Positions 1 through 11,412 of a stretch of 64,000 nt of DNA are shown piece by piece. The DNA is taken from contig VFFE01006710.1 in assembly GCA_008921705.1 (NCBI GenBank), positions 824,349-888,348 of the forward strand, written 5' to 3'. The position numbers and the translations under genes were made by a program. The notes under the pieces are model-generated. The model worked only from the letters and a program-made list of their open reading frames with translations. It was not told where the DNA came from and ran no database searches. The stretch's first letter is position 1, and each line of letters begins with the position of its first letter. This DNA is from Burhinus oedicnemus (lineage: Eukaryota > Chordata > Aves > Charadriiformes > Burhinidae).

Positions 1-3000
1 TTTTTTTTTTTTTTTTTTTTCTGGAGTGTACTGCATTATTCCTTCTTTGGGTAGCAGAAAATGGATTCTTTTGATTAGGCAGATCAAATGTCTGCTGAGA
101 CCGTATGAACATAATGCTGACTGCAGGCAGGATTTACCTTGGGAGCTAAGAGGATGAAACACCCCTACCACTACTAATTGGCATAACCTACCCACTCTGG
201 GCTATGTGAAATGATATTCACCACATGGCTCTGTAGTCCTTGCCTTTCAGATGGGGGCTTGTTCTCAGCCTTGCGTACAGGAGGCTCTTGGGGCAAATGT
301 ATGCATTTTTAATTCTTGTTCTATGACTGTTCTGTAATAACCTCTGCTTTGGAGAACAATTTTGTCAGTGAAGGTAGTAGAGGCAGAACATTTTAGGTGG
401 ACAAAGAAGGGCTATGAGAATGGTCAAAGCAAAATTAACTGACAAAAACTAAAATCTCATCAGAAATGATTGGATTTTGAGCAAAAACCTCTCAGAATGC
501 TGGGATTTTTTTGTATCTTCAGTCTGCTGCTTCAGCATCAGGATATCTAGTGATGGGGGCTGATTTCATATCAATCACCACAGCTTTGCCGTGGGGACAG
601 TATATGTCATTGTAGCTATAAGAAATTATTCCTACCGGGACAGAAATAATGGTTTACAGTACATCAAGTTGATTTCAGAATCACACAAGACATAATTTAC
701 ATGAGCTCTGATGACAGATAGAAAATAAACCATAGGTGCTGTTGTACTCACAGAAGCCGAAACCACACTGCAATATTTTTTTAGTGTGAAAAGGCTCTGA
801 TTTCTAGGGTTTCTTTGCAGCTTAGAGCTGGCATTATTTACTTCAAAAAGCATTTTATAACTGGCCTATTTGATTAATAGAAAAGTGTCTCAGATCATCC
901 TATAAAGATTTAATCTTCGCCTAGCTCCAAGGGCAATTACAGTACACAGTGAGTTAGAAAGGTCTCAGGCTGCTCCAGCACCTCAGCTACCGTGCAGAGA
1001 GATGTGACGGAACTAGATGCATGTGAAGTGTAAACTGACTTTTTATTTCTGCCTGTTTCAGTAAAAGCTATAGATCTGGTTGAGAAGTTTTCAGAAAGAC
1101 TCTGTAACAGGCTAATGCTGTTTTTTAAATGAAAATTACTACAAATTAACCTAGCCGTGAAAGAAGATGGCAGTGAGTGACAAGCTTTTTATGAAAAATT
1201 TCTTCAAAAGGATCCGTATAGTCCGGGATTACCTATGTTGAAAATCACTGGATCTTAAATTTATTTGCATGTCACGGGCCTCAACAGAAGCCTGCTGAAG
1301 TCAGTTTTTAGCAAAATTCAGCTGGTTTTGACTAGGGGATCTAGAATCAGAGGGAACTGCGCTTTTGGTGCTTCCTTCTGAAAATGGTGTAGAGAAACTG
1401 GGCCTAAAGAGTGCACAAGAAAAGATTCTGGGATAGTCACTTAGGAGAGAATTAAAGACTAAAGTATTGATGTCTGGTTCAGGTGATTGGAGGTGTGAGG
1501 ATCGTGCAGGGAAGTGTATACCTATGTATGGAGACTTGAGTGTTTTCAGGAGGCAGAAGAACCTTTTGCTGCAGCACAGGAAAGTTTCCTGTAACTTGGA
1601 GTTATGGAAGAAAAAGAAAAATGGAGCAAGTAGCAAGAAAAAGGCTTCACAGTGAGAGAGATCAGAAACCGCCCCACAGTGTTTCAGGAGAAACACCAGT
1701 ATCCTCATCCTAGGGGATATTTAAAACCCAAAAGCTCTTGGAAACAGCAGTGGAGAAGGTTGCTGCTCTGACACAGAGTGAGAAGCTGAATAAATCCCTT
1801 TTATTTATCCTGTTTGGAAAAAACAAGCTGGATTTCTGCATCCCAAGCTGATTGTGCAAAGCCAGAGGACTTAGGAAAACACTGTCAGTGAATAAATTTG
1901 ATTGGCAGTTTGAGATTTTCTCAGTGTGAAAACCAATGATATCACTTTTAAAAAAAAGATGTTTAGAAAGGAACTGCTCCCATAGAAAAGCTCTTTCGAT
2001 AAATATATGGATCTGCTTCATTTTTGAAGAATGTTTCAAAGACTGACAACTTGGATGTGTTGTGGCTCTGACTGCTGGAAATTTTATCTATTGTTGGAGT
2101 ACCACAGCGCTGGACATAAGGTCACAGCAAAATCAGATTCAGTCTTAGCACTGTCAGTTATTATAAACCTCAGCAACAGATGAGATTCAAATGTGATTTC
2201 AGTGAACCTAGAGCTACAGTTTCCAGTAAACTTATTATTTGAAGTCTATTAGCAGCTCAATGAGAGCGGGAGTGTAGCACAAAATGTGATATTTGAAAAC
2301 CTTATTAGAGAACCAGTTTTGTAATTCATGGTGAGAAATGCGTTTGTTCAGAAAGCGAGGAACTATTTTTAGCACCTGCACAAAATTCAAAAGGAAGAGA
2401 GATTGATACAGCGTGTGCAATTAAACAATCAAATCTAGTGCTTAATTAAATTGTTCAGTTATAAGATGCCACACTTCCTAAAACCTCAGAAATAATTATT
2501 GATCATCAAATACTCTGCCACTTCTGGGTTTGTCATCAGCTGAAACTGGTGAATTATTCATGGATTTCAATTTGATACAGTAAATGCTCTTCTGGTGATC
2601 AGTATCTGTGTCAAACATCTAAATGTAAGTTGTTTTATTTCTTGTTGTCTCAGCACAAGCCCTGGCTTGCTCACACTGCATGCTTGTCACTCCAGAGTAG
2701 GAAAAGTCCTGCAGTCTTTTCCCAGACAAAATGCACAATAGCTTTTGTGGAAGGTGGTGCATGAGAAAAGATGGTTTTAGGGTATAGAAATTATGGGATA
2801 AGGTGGGGTTTTTTTTTGTTTATTTTCTTTTTTTTTTTTTTTTTTTTTACTTTAAGCTAAACAGGAGAAGGGAAAAATCTTTCACAATCAAGTTTCCTTG
2901 GAAGAGAAAAGCCAACAACAACTGCTTTAATTTACCACAGTATTTGCATATTTTGCATTATATTTGTGCAAACAGGAGAGATTTAATCCTGCCTGTAAGC

Positions 3001-6000
3001 ATATCTTCATAAACGCATTATAAAATGTTCCAGAAAGAATAAAATCAGCTGAAAATATATAGCCCTTGGTAGGCATATCAAATTTATTACTTCTACTCTA
3101 TTCAGTGAATATTTATAATCAGCATACATTTGCACTTCTTGGTAAGAGCATTTTAGCAAACTTTACATTTAAAGACCTTTTCGATTCCTCTTGTCAATTG
3201 GGACTTTTATGTCTGAGCTAATACATGTGAGTATATTTGTGTATCTATATGCATGATCAATTAACCACCAGTCAGAGAATGAATGAAAAAAGAGCAGGTT
3301 ATTGGGTCAAAAACTAACTTGATCAACTATTTTCAAATTTACTTAGAGGAACTTTCTCTCAGTGCTTGGAATCAATGTTAAGGTGGGACCTGCTCACATG
3401 CAGTGACTGCAACAACAGTTTCTGTGGTGATGCAAAGCAAGATTTTAGCTCTATGATATTACTCTTTGTATTAAAAGTGGCAAAGCAACTATACTGTGAG
3501 AGAAGGAGCTTTTTTTCCCCCCTTCTTTCACTGTTTTCTCTAATGTTGCAATACCCCTGTGAATGATGTAACTCCTATAAAACTAAACTTCAGGGATAAT
3601 ATTATTCTTGTTAAGCAAACCCTTTGATTTCCGGGAAGACAGATGAAGGTTTTGGCACACCCATGCAGCCTGCAGATACTTTATGTGGATGTTGAATTTG
3701 CGAAATTCCATCCACCTAGGGACTGTAATTATCTCTTCATTAGAAGCTCTCTCTCTTCTCCATGTGAGGTTTGAATGGGTTCAGACATAGATGGGATACG
3801 TGAACCATTCTAGAACTGTTGGTTTTGAAGTGAGAGGGCTGTCAGGAAAACATGGAAGATGTTGCTGTCTTCTCTGACTCCTCTGGGTTTGTGTGGACTA
3901 TTACAGAACTGAAGTAAGGACATGAAATATAGGCATGAGGCATACATCTAGGACTCCAAAACAAAGAATTAGGGTCTGGGCTGAGTGACAGGTTGTTGTT
4001 TTATTTCTGTCAGGGAGATTTATGAGGAGGTACCTTTCTCTTTTGGCTGTACAGTCAGTTTTCATAGTTGCTCCCCACTGGCTTCTTCAGATAGTTGCCT
4101 GCCTGTTGTGTACCCAGCTGATGTATCTGTTGTCAGTCAAAAGGTTGGATAGAATTTCTGTGAGGGATCAGGTCAAAGATACCAGTATGGAGACACACCT
4201 TATTTTTGACCAAATCTGTGAATGGCTATATTGTCCCTTGCACAATGGAGCCACTGTGATACTGTTGTCACAGACCACCTGTAGCTGCAAGGGTGGGATA
4301 CGTATGACTTTCTTCACTGTAAACTCCAAAGAAATTTCACTTGTTTGGTCTACTGCATATGCGCTTGATGTCTTTCCGGATATACCACATCTATGAGGGC
4401 TGAGAGGACAGGAAGCTCACAACACTGTTGTGTGAGGAAGCCAGAGCAGAAGGTAACAAAGCCAGCACTTGCTGCTATACCGTTAATGTGGAGCATAAAA
4501 TACAGCTTTGGGTGATCACATACCTGTTATTATATCCTGGAATTTCTGCAATATGCTGGCAAAGCAAGGTTTCTAAGGGTGTATCCTTCCTGCTGCTCTA
4601 ACCCTCAAATGTTGTCAAGTTCTTGTGCAATTTTGTGTTTGGAGTAGTGAGTGATAGAGCTTAGCTCTTCTCAAAATAGAAAGCTGTATCTTCAAAAAAG
4701 AAAGCATTCAGTTGCTTTTTTGCTTTGTTTTGAAAACCCTTGTTTTCTTTGTACAAGTGGGAAGTGTGTTCATCACAAGTGAGAATACGTCTAGGCCAAG
4801 TTACAGCATTTGACTTCAAAGTATCATTCCAAAACAGACAGCCACTTACATGTCTCCCTGTAAACAAATAGGCAGAAAAACAAGATTTTTTTTAAGAAAA
4901 TCATCACAAAGGAGAAATAGCTTAGATATTGCAGTAAGCCAGGGTGCTTTGTCTGCTCTTCCTGTGGAGAACTTTATAGCTTGTTTACTATGCTGAAATC
5001 TGTCTCTCACTTTACCAACTGCTTCCCAAGATGTTGACTTTGTCTAACCATGTCCCCTTCATTCTTCACTGTTTTATTTCTTTTCCTGCCAGGATTCTAG
5101 AGTTTAGTTTGCATGTTTGCAATATGTCTCCTTTGTAATTTTTTTTCAGCACAGTTTTCTATTTCTGCCTTCTAGGCTAAGTGGTCATTGCCAAAGACGG
5201 TAGGCTGCACAAAAATTTTGTCCCGCCTCCATAAACAAGGAGACAGTAATTATGCCCAGATTTGATTCAGTGGAGAGTGATGGTGCAGATATATTCAAGT
5301 AGCCTCTTCTTTGTTGTAGTGTTTTATATCTAGTATCAAATATTTGAGGCCTAATGGGTGACTTAGAGTTGGTGGATCAACAGCAGTGATGAGTATTGTG
5401 ACCAGTGGGGTCATGAGATAGACGGGTAAATATGCTGTATCTGAAAGACACAAAATAATGTATGTTAGAGTTATAAACTGGCAACAAATCTCTGGCAAGG
5501 TAAGCAATGGCTTTTGTTGTCTCTCAGCCATTGTTTTACTTGTTTGTGGTGATGTTGGTCTGGCTGCTCAAGAGAAAGTAGGCTATTCTTATCTTAAATG
5601 TATGGCTGGTGAATGGGTCCATGTAAAAAGAGACTTTGATCAGATCTGTGTTGTTTCTAAACAGATCTGCCCTCAGATAATGGAGCTGTCCTGGTTTTCA
5701 AAGGGACTCAGATTATTTTACGAACTGCAATCTTTTGTTCCTTATGATGCTCAGGAAAGTTAACAAATCTCCCCTATATTCGTTCTTTTCTGCCAAGGTG
5801 AACTTTAAATTCTTGTGAATATTAAACACTAAATTGATTTCATTTTAGGAATTATTGTTTACACAATGATTATAGTGCCTTTCACTAATCTATTTAAGAA
5901 TGTATTCGGACTGAGTGTTGTTGGCTCGTCTTCGCTTACAAACCTGGTGTGCATCATTGACTGATGTACTAGTTGTTGCTTCCTGGAAATGCAGGCATAG

Positions 6001-6484
6001 TTCGATGTGATGAGCGTTGTATTACTGTTTAAGGAATGAAGACTGCTGATGACTATAGAAACTACAGATAACACATTTAAAAGATATAAAATACCTGTGG
6101 TTGAATGTGACTGTCTCTTGTGAATATAGTCAGGAGCGCCTTATTTCAGGGGATCAAGATTTGAAAAGTGAGTGACCTCACTACTAACAGCAGAACAAGT
6201 CAGAGTTTGAGGGAGTATTTGAAATAAAATCAGAACAACCATAAACTGCAGACCTGTGAGCTCAGATAGGTAAGGAGTTTTGTTTCTAAAATCTATTTTT
6301 CAGAGCAAATGACTTCTATAAAATAAAAAATGGGCTTGTTTCTACAGGAAATTCAGTTTTTCCCGGTGCTTTTTCATGCAAGATGCCCTGATATGCCAGT
6401 AAACTTGCTAAATTATTCAAACTAAAATGAGGCAAAAAGCTCTGAATTCAATTACAAGTAATCACAATCTGATGCCTGTCCCAT
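1..6484. other. Unique non-coding sequence, no gene seen
   Basis: No recognisable gene or transposon is visible here. The window opens inside a run of 20 T whose full length is unknown. It is not followed by a TTTATT (reverse AATAAA) close by, so a processed pseudogene on the minus strand is not supported. Open frames are short (the largest is about 135 codons at 1301-1708, minus). They are low-complexity in places and show no domain, signal peptide plus body, or family motif that I recognise. The sequence is AT-rich and CpG-poor, as expected of bird intergenic or intronic DNA. Confidence 0.65.
2809..2848. repeat. T-rich low-complexity tract
   Basis: Nine T at 2809-2817 are followed by a short interruption and then 21 T at 2828-2848. 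No target duplication or 3' UTR-like body is visible beside it, so I read it as a simple T-tract and not as the tail of a retroposed copy. Confidence 0.8.
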
Positions 6485-6545
6485 TGAGGTAACACAGCCA
6501 AGCCACGTGGCAGCTGCTGGCCCAGGTCTGGCGTCTGTTCTCCGA
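6485..6545 (-). repeat. Possible ancient L3/MIR-type relic
   Basis: The order of short motifs (TGAGGTAACACAGCCAAG, then GTGGCAGCTGCTGG, then CCCAGGTCTG) follows the conserved part of MIR/L3-type repeats as I remember it, read in the reverse orientation of the element. Only about 60 bp are recognisable and the two ends cannot be placed. This is the weakest of the relics of this type in the window. Confidence 0.3.
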
Positions 6546-7371
6546 ATTGACAATGCAGGTGCTCCTTTAGAGTTGCTTCTATGAGAGCTTTCCTCTGGCA
6601 TGAATCCAGAATGAAGTTCAAATATGCACCTTTGGCTTTTCAGTGAGATGCCTCAAGTATTCTGGCCCTGGAACACAAAAATTTCTATTGCGACTTTAGC
6701 TCATTGATGGCTTCAACTTACTGTTATTTTCTCTGTATTTCTGGGTTTGGGAGTCAACTGCTGTTGCTTCCTCTCTACACTTCAGCCTCCAACCCAGGGA
6801 TGAGTGTTAGGAGCACGGGAATAGTAAAGTTATATTTGCAGTACTCCTTTCCAAGAGTAGTGTGTGAGGGAATGGTGGGGGATGGACTGCCCAGAGCCTA
6901 ACCCTGTGCATAGGAGCAGAGCTGGCTGAACCCTCCAGCAGTCTGTGCTGTTTTATTAAGGACAGCATCTGCTTCCTTTCCTGGGAAAGTGGAGGTTTAG
7001 AGGTGCCGCGTGTGGCACCCTGTTTTCTTAGTTCACCTCCTACCATGGCACAAGTGAGTGCTGAGGCAGGGATGTAAGCAGTGCTCAGTCCTTAGCGATA
7101 GTCTTAAAGAGCAGTGGTGCCAACCCTACCTCTTTTTAATTCTTCCTTCTTCTAAATTCTTTTACTGATGTAAACACTGCTCAGTCTACATGGTAGTGTG
7201 GTTTTTCCTTTCCTCCTGAAACACCAAATCAAAGCAAAACCAAAACACCTTTCAGCAGGGATACCATAAGGTTGAAAGCAGAAAGGTTTTGACTTTTCCC
7301 AGGTAAACTTAGGAAAAAAAACCAACCCAAAACATCTATCTCATGTTGGGTTTAATAGCATTAAGGTATCT
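6546..7371. other. Unique non-coding sequence beside the CR1
   Basis: No gene or repeat is recognised. A short open frame on each strand near 6.7-7.05 kb has no family resemblance. The segment ends directly at the 3' tail of the minus-strand CR1. Confidence 0.6.
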
Positions 7372-9127
7372 TAGAATCATAGAATAGTTTGGGTTGGAAG
7401 TGACCTTTAAAGGTCATCTAGTCCAACTCCGCCTGCAAAGAGCAGGGATATCTTCAACCACATGAGGTTGCTTGGCGCCCTGTCCAGCCTGACCTTGAAT
7501 GTTCCCAGGGACGGGAAACAATGTGCCAGTGTTTCACCACCCTTATTGCAAAAACATTCTTCCTTGTATCTAGTCTAAATCTACCCTCTTTCAGTTTAAA
7601 GCCATTACCCCTTGTCCTATTGCAATAGGCCCTGCTAAAAAGTCTGTCCCCATCTTTCTTATAAGCCCCCTCTAAGTACTGAAAGGCCTCAATAAGGTCT
7701 CTCCAGGCTGAACAACCCCAGCTCTTTCAACCTTTCCTCGTAGAGGAGGTGTTCTGATCACTTTTGTGGCCCTGCTCTGGACTTGTTTCAACAGGTCCAT
7801 GTCTTTCCTGTGCTAAGGGCTCCAGAGCTGGACACAGTTCTCCAGGTAGGGTCTCACCAGAGCAGAGTAGGGGGGCAGAACCACCTCCCTTGACCTGCTG
7901 GCCACATTTCTTTTGATGCAGCCCAGGATGCGGTTGGCTTTCTAGGCTGTGAGCTCACATTGTTGGCTTATGTTGAGCTTCTCATCAACCAACATCCCCA
8001 AGTCCTCCTCCCCAGGGCTACTGTCAATCCCATCATCCCCCATCCTGAATTGATACTGGGGATTGCCCCGACCCATGTGCAGAACCTTGCACTTGTCCTT
8101 GCTGAACCTCATGAGGTTCACATGGCTCCACTTCTTGAGCTTGTCTAGTTCCATCTGGATAGCATCCTGTCCCTCAGGTGTGTCAACTGCACCACTCAGC
8201 TTGATGTCATCTGCAACCTTGTTGAGGGTGCACTTGATTCCCACTATGTCATTGATGAAGATATTAAACAGTACTGGTCCCAATATGGACCCCTGAGGGA
8301 CACCACTTGTCACCGATCTCTGGATATCGAGCCGTTGACCACTACACCCTGGATGCGACCATCCAACCAATTCCTCATCCACCAAACAGTCCACCCATCA
8401 AATCCATACCTCTCCAATTTAGAGAGCAGGACATTCTGGGGACCATGTCAAAGGCCTTAGAGAGGTCCAGATAGTTGACATCTGTAGCTCTTCCTTTGTC
8501 CACTGATGTAGTCACTCCATCATAGAAGGCCACTAGGGTGGTCAGGCAGGACTTGCCCTTGCTGAAGCCATGCTGGCTGTCTCAAACTACTTTCCTGTCT
8601 TCCATGTGCCTTAGCATAGCTTCTAGCAGGATCTGTTCCATGATCTTCCCAGGCACAGAGGTGAGGATGACAGGTCAGTAGTTGCCAGGGTCCAGCTTTC
8701 CACCCTTTCTAAAAATGGGTGCAATGCTTCCCTTTTTCCAGTCACCGGGGACTTCACCTGACTGCCAAATATCATGGAGAGTGGGTGGCTTGGCAGCTAC
8801 ATTGGCCAATTCTCTCAGGCTCTGGGATGCATCTCGTAAGGTCCCATAGACTTCTGTATATTCAAGTTCCTCAGGTGGTCATGAGCCTGATCTTACAGTG
8901 GGAGGGACTTTGCTCCACCAGTCCCTGCTTTGCAGTCCATCCAATCGAGACGTGTGGGAAGAGAGGTTGCCAGTGAAGACTGAGGCAAAAAAGCTGTTGA
9001 GTACCTCAGCTTTCTCCTCATCCATTGTTACCAGTTTGCCAGTCTTGCTCATCATGGGAGGTACTCTTTCTTTGACCTTCCTTTTCTGGCTGACATATCT
9101 GTAGAAGCCCTTCAAGAAGCCCTTTTG
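7372..9127 (-). mobile_element. CR1 LINE, 5'-truncated, minus strand
   Basis: This is a non-LTR retrotransposon of the chicken-repeat-1 group. Its 3' end lies at the low coordinate: the plus strand begins TAGAATCATAGAATAGTTTG, the reverse complement of the CR1 tail with its ATTCTATGA-like short repeats, and there is no poly(A). The conserved 3' untranslated stretch follows (plus-strand GGTCATCTAGTCCAACTCC). Towards the high coordinates come the end of ORF2, the reverse transcriptase and the linker upstream of it. The match stops near 9125, within the linker, so the endonuclease part and ORF1 are absent. About 1.75 kb remain of an element that is usually about 4.5 kb long. The 5' truncation and lack of an obvious target duplication are normal for CR1. 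Several stops and frame changes make it immobile. The subfamily cannot be set by eye. Confidence 0.95.
7942..9115 (-). pseudogene. CR1 ORF2 reverse-transcriptase remnant
   Basis: This is a broken coding remnant of CR1 ORF2, which in intact copies encodes an endonuclease and reverse transcriptase for target-primed insertion. Reading on the minus strand, 9115-8879 encodes the linker (KGFYRYVSQKRKVKE, then EKAEVLNSFFASVFTGNLSS). The following part has a stop inside the NYRPV block (TGA at 8675-8677) and another stop at 8582-8584. The first catalytic-Asp motif reads YLDLSKAFD (8447-8473). A frame change follows near 8.4 kb. In the next frame (8394-7942) come the SGVPQGSILGP block and the second Asp pair, ADD (8206-8214), with Val where Phe or Tyr is usual. 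That frame stops at a TAG (7942-7944), after which the normal ORF2 C-terminus can still be followed with further stops. No function is expected. Confidence 0.93.
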
Positions 9128-10630
9128 CTGTAGTTGGTCCAGTCAAAATGTGTCATATCAGTTCACTGTGCATTTGCATCCACTCAGCTTCAGTGGTCCC
9201 ATGTAGTTTGTTTTTTGCATCTCACTTCGTTGTTCTTTCCTGGGGTCCTTTCCCTAGCTGGATTATGTTTCTAATGCAACATTAAGAACTCCTGCCAGCT
9301 ATGACTTTGTAAGAATCCCATGATTGCTGTACATGGTTGGAAATGGAGGTGGGCTGGGCGCTGTCTTGTCGGGAAGATTAAAGCCTGAGGCTCTGATGTT
9401 GTAGTTCCCAGATGGTACTTAGGTGGATATGGCTCATCATCAAGACAGACTTTCAAAAAATAAATATGTAGACATATTTAATTTCTTTTGGGAGTGAGGG
9501 GAGAGTGACATTTTCATTCTGTAAACTATTTCATACTTTGACTTTTTCTGTCCCATTTTGGAGAGTCCACAAAATAAAAAAAATACATTTTTTTAATCTG
9601 CTACCTACTAGTAATTTTAGATAGCATGTAAAAACCTGAGATCACTACCTGAGGTCACGAGCTTGATTTTAATCAGCATTTCATTTATTAAATATTTTTC
9701 CTAAGGTGTAGCATTCCATTTAGAGATATTGCAAAGAATGGAGGAGGGAATTCTCAAAGCACTGATTAGCAGGTAATGTCAAATCATAATTCTGGCATGA
9801 CTTACTAAAACCATAGAGTCAGGGGTCTATTTGGGTTTTCCCTTTGCATTTTTGCCATTTATTTCCTGGTGGTAAAACTTGGCATGTATAGTTGCAGCAT
9901 GGGAGCAATGATGTAATAAATATTGTTTAGTTTTTTTTTGTGATCCTTTACAATTATATGGCCAAATAGCATGACTACTTCTGCCTTTATGCTTTTATAA
10001 GCTTTCTGGCAATTCTATGGCAAAACGTTTGTGGGTAAGTAATATTTATTGGGTTTTTTTGTTTGTTTTTGGTTTTTGTTTTTTTTTTTTTTTTTTTTTT
10101 TTTGTTTTTTAAATCAGAGGATAGGATTGTGGTGTTGCAGACTTGGAAGAGCCCCTGCTGCTGTGTCTGGACCACATTGCTGTATCTGGGCTCCACATAG
10201 TCTCCTCTCCCAAGCTTGCCGAAATGAAGCAGGCTCCAGGCAGCTGCATCTCACCTTTGTGGGTGCCATCAGGAGGTGCAGGTCCTCTATTTAGGACTTT
10301 CTCATATGACTGAGACAGTATCTTCCAACAGCTTGAATTAGTTTTACTTTCTCTAGAGTCTCCAGTAGAGTAAGCACGTTTTCCAGAGGACTATTGGGGT
10401 TGCAGTTTATTTATCTAGGACACTAGAGGTTGAAACAGGTCACCTACAAGCTTTACAAAGACTTTATAGTCCTTTTGTACAACATAAGAAATAGCCTGTC
10501 TATATTTTGGATACCCAAATTGGCTCTGGCTGTGTTTAGTCCCAAAAACACATGAGCAATGTGCTGGAGATAGTTGAGCTGGCTGCCCGGCAGGGCAGGA
10601 CTGGTCTGAGATGGTAAATCTACACTGCAG
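9128..10630. other. Unique sequence between two CR1 copies
   Basis: No gene is seen. The interval contains the T-tract described separately. Short open frames around 10.05-10.29 kb (plus) are driven by that tract (a poly-Phe start) and are not credible. Confidence 0.6.
10052..10110. repeat. Long T-tract (25 T core)
   Basis: A run of 25 T (10079-10103) is flanked by G-interrupted T stretches on both sides. On the minus strand it would be an A-tail, but no AATAAA or gene-like body is visible in the sequence to its right. A retroposed pseudogene is therefore possible but not supported. Confidence 0.85.
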
Positions 10631-10822
10631 TGTGCTGCCCAGAGAGAGGTGGCTGCCCAGAGAGGTGGTGGAGTCTCCGACGCTGGAGACATTCAAAACC
10701 TGCCTGGACACCATCCTGTGCAACCTGCTCTAGGTGACCCTGCTCTGGCAGGGGGGTTGGACTAGATGATCTCCAGAGGTCCCTTCCAACCCCTGTGATT
10801 CTGTGATTCTGTAATTCTGTCA
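10631..10822 (+). mobile_element. CR1 LINE 3' fragment, plus strand
   Basis: This is a short 5'-truncated CR1 tail. It includes the conserved GGCTGCCCAGAGAGGTGGTG block (10651-10670), which in intact copies lies just upstream of the ORF2 end. The 3' untranslated motif follows (GGGTTGGACTAGATGATCTC, then CCAGAGGTCCCTTCCAACC), and then the terminal ATTCTGTG-type repeats, ending near 10822. No A-tail is present, as normal for CR1. At the 5' edge the phrase GCTGCCCAGAGAG occurs twice within about 20 bp. It lies opposite in orientation to the larger CR1 at 7.4-9.1 kb, so the two are independent insertions. Confidence 0.93.
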
Positions 10823-11392
10823 TGTGTGGATTTACCAGCTCAGGTTCGTTACTGGCTTTTAGGGATCTTAATCCATTATGCAGTATAGACGCACTCCCAG
10901 AGATCAGAGGAACAAGCTGAGTTCATTTTCCTGCCTCAGCTTTTTTTGTTGCTCTTCAGTGTTTTGGGGTTTATGTCAGAGTCTCTGGAATGGTCTGGCT
11001 TTGACAAGGTTTCTTCAAGTTTTGGAGTCTGTCCTTGAACTGTGAATCTAAATCTACTAGTAGCCTTCCCTGTAACATGTTCCTTTTCCCTTTCCTGGAT
11101 TATATGATGAGGCTGATAAGTCATTGAAGATTCCCAGCAGACCAGTATGGTTGCCTCTCCATGGAGTGCAGTCTGACAGCCTGGTTTGCACTGGATAGCA
11201 ACTGCCTTTTTCGCTGTAAGCTTTCCAGCTCAGCTCACCATCATCAACAGCTAACAGACCTCCTTTGTTAGCCTTGCCTCAGATGCAGGAGTCTCACTAG
11301 TCATCTCTCGGGAGTTTTATCTCAATATGGAAACACAAAATGCATTTGAAATGGAAAAAGAAGTTTCCAAAGCAGTTGGTAGTCTAACACAA

Positions 11393-11412
11393 GGGGGGGG
11401 GAGAGAGAGAGA
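11393..11412. repeat. G9 run followed by AG repeat
   Basis: Nine G (11393-11401) run directly into an AG dinucleotide repeat ending at 11412. This is a short purine-only tract that is likely to vary in length between individuals. Confidence 0.9.

Noticed and set aside
1..20. T20 at the window start as the A-tail of a minus-strand processed pseudogene
   Set aside because: No nearby reverse AATAAA and no gene-like body follows. The tract is cut by the window edge.
5687..5720. TGTCCTGGTTTTC, similar to the LTR start
   Set aside because: The sequence that follows has no LTR promoter block or 3' end and nothing matches the solo LTR beyond the first dozen bases.
8063..8296. Open frames on the plus strand across the CR1 (also 7960-8148 and 8719-8976)
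   Set aside because: They are antisense shadows of the CR1 ORF2 remnant.
10079..10103. T25 as the tail of a retroposed gene copy
   Set aside because: No polyadenylation signal, target duplication or coding similarity in the adjacent sequence.
10415..10823. Minus-strand frames across the short CR1 tail
   Set aside because: They read the CR1 3' end in the wrong direction and are not genes.
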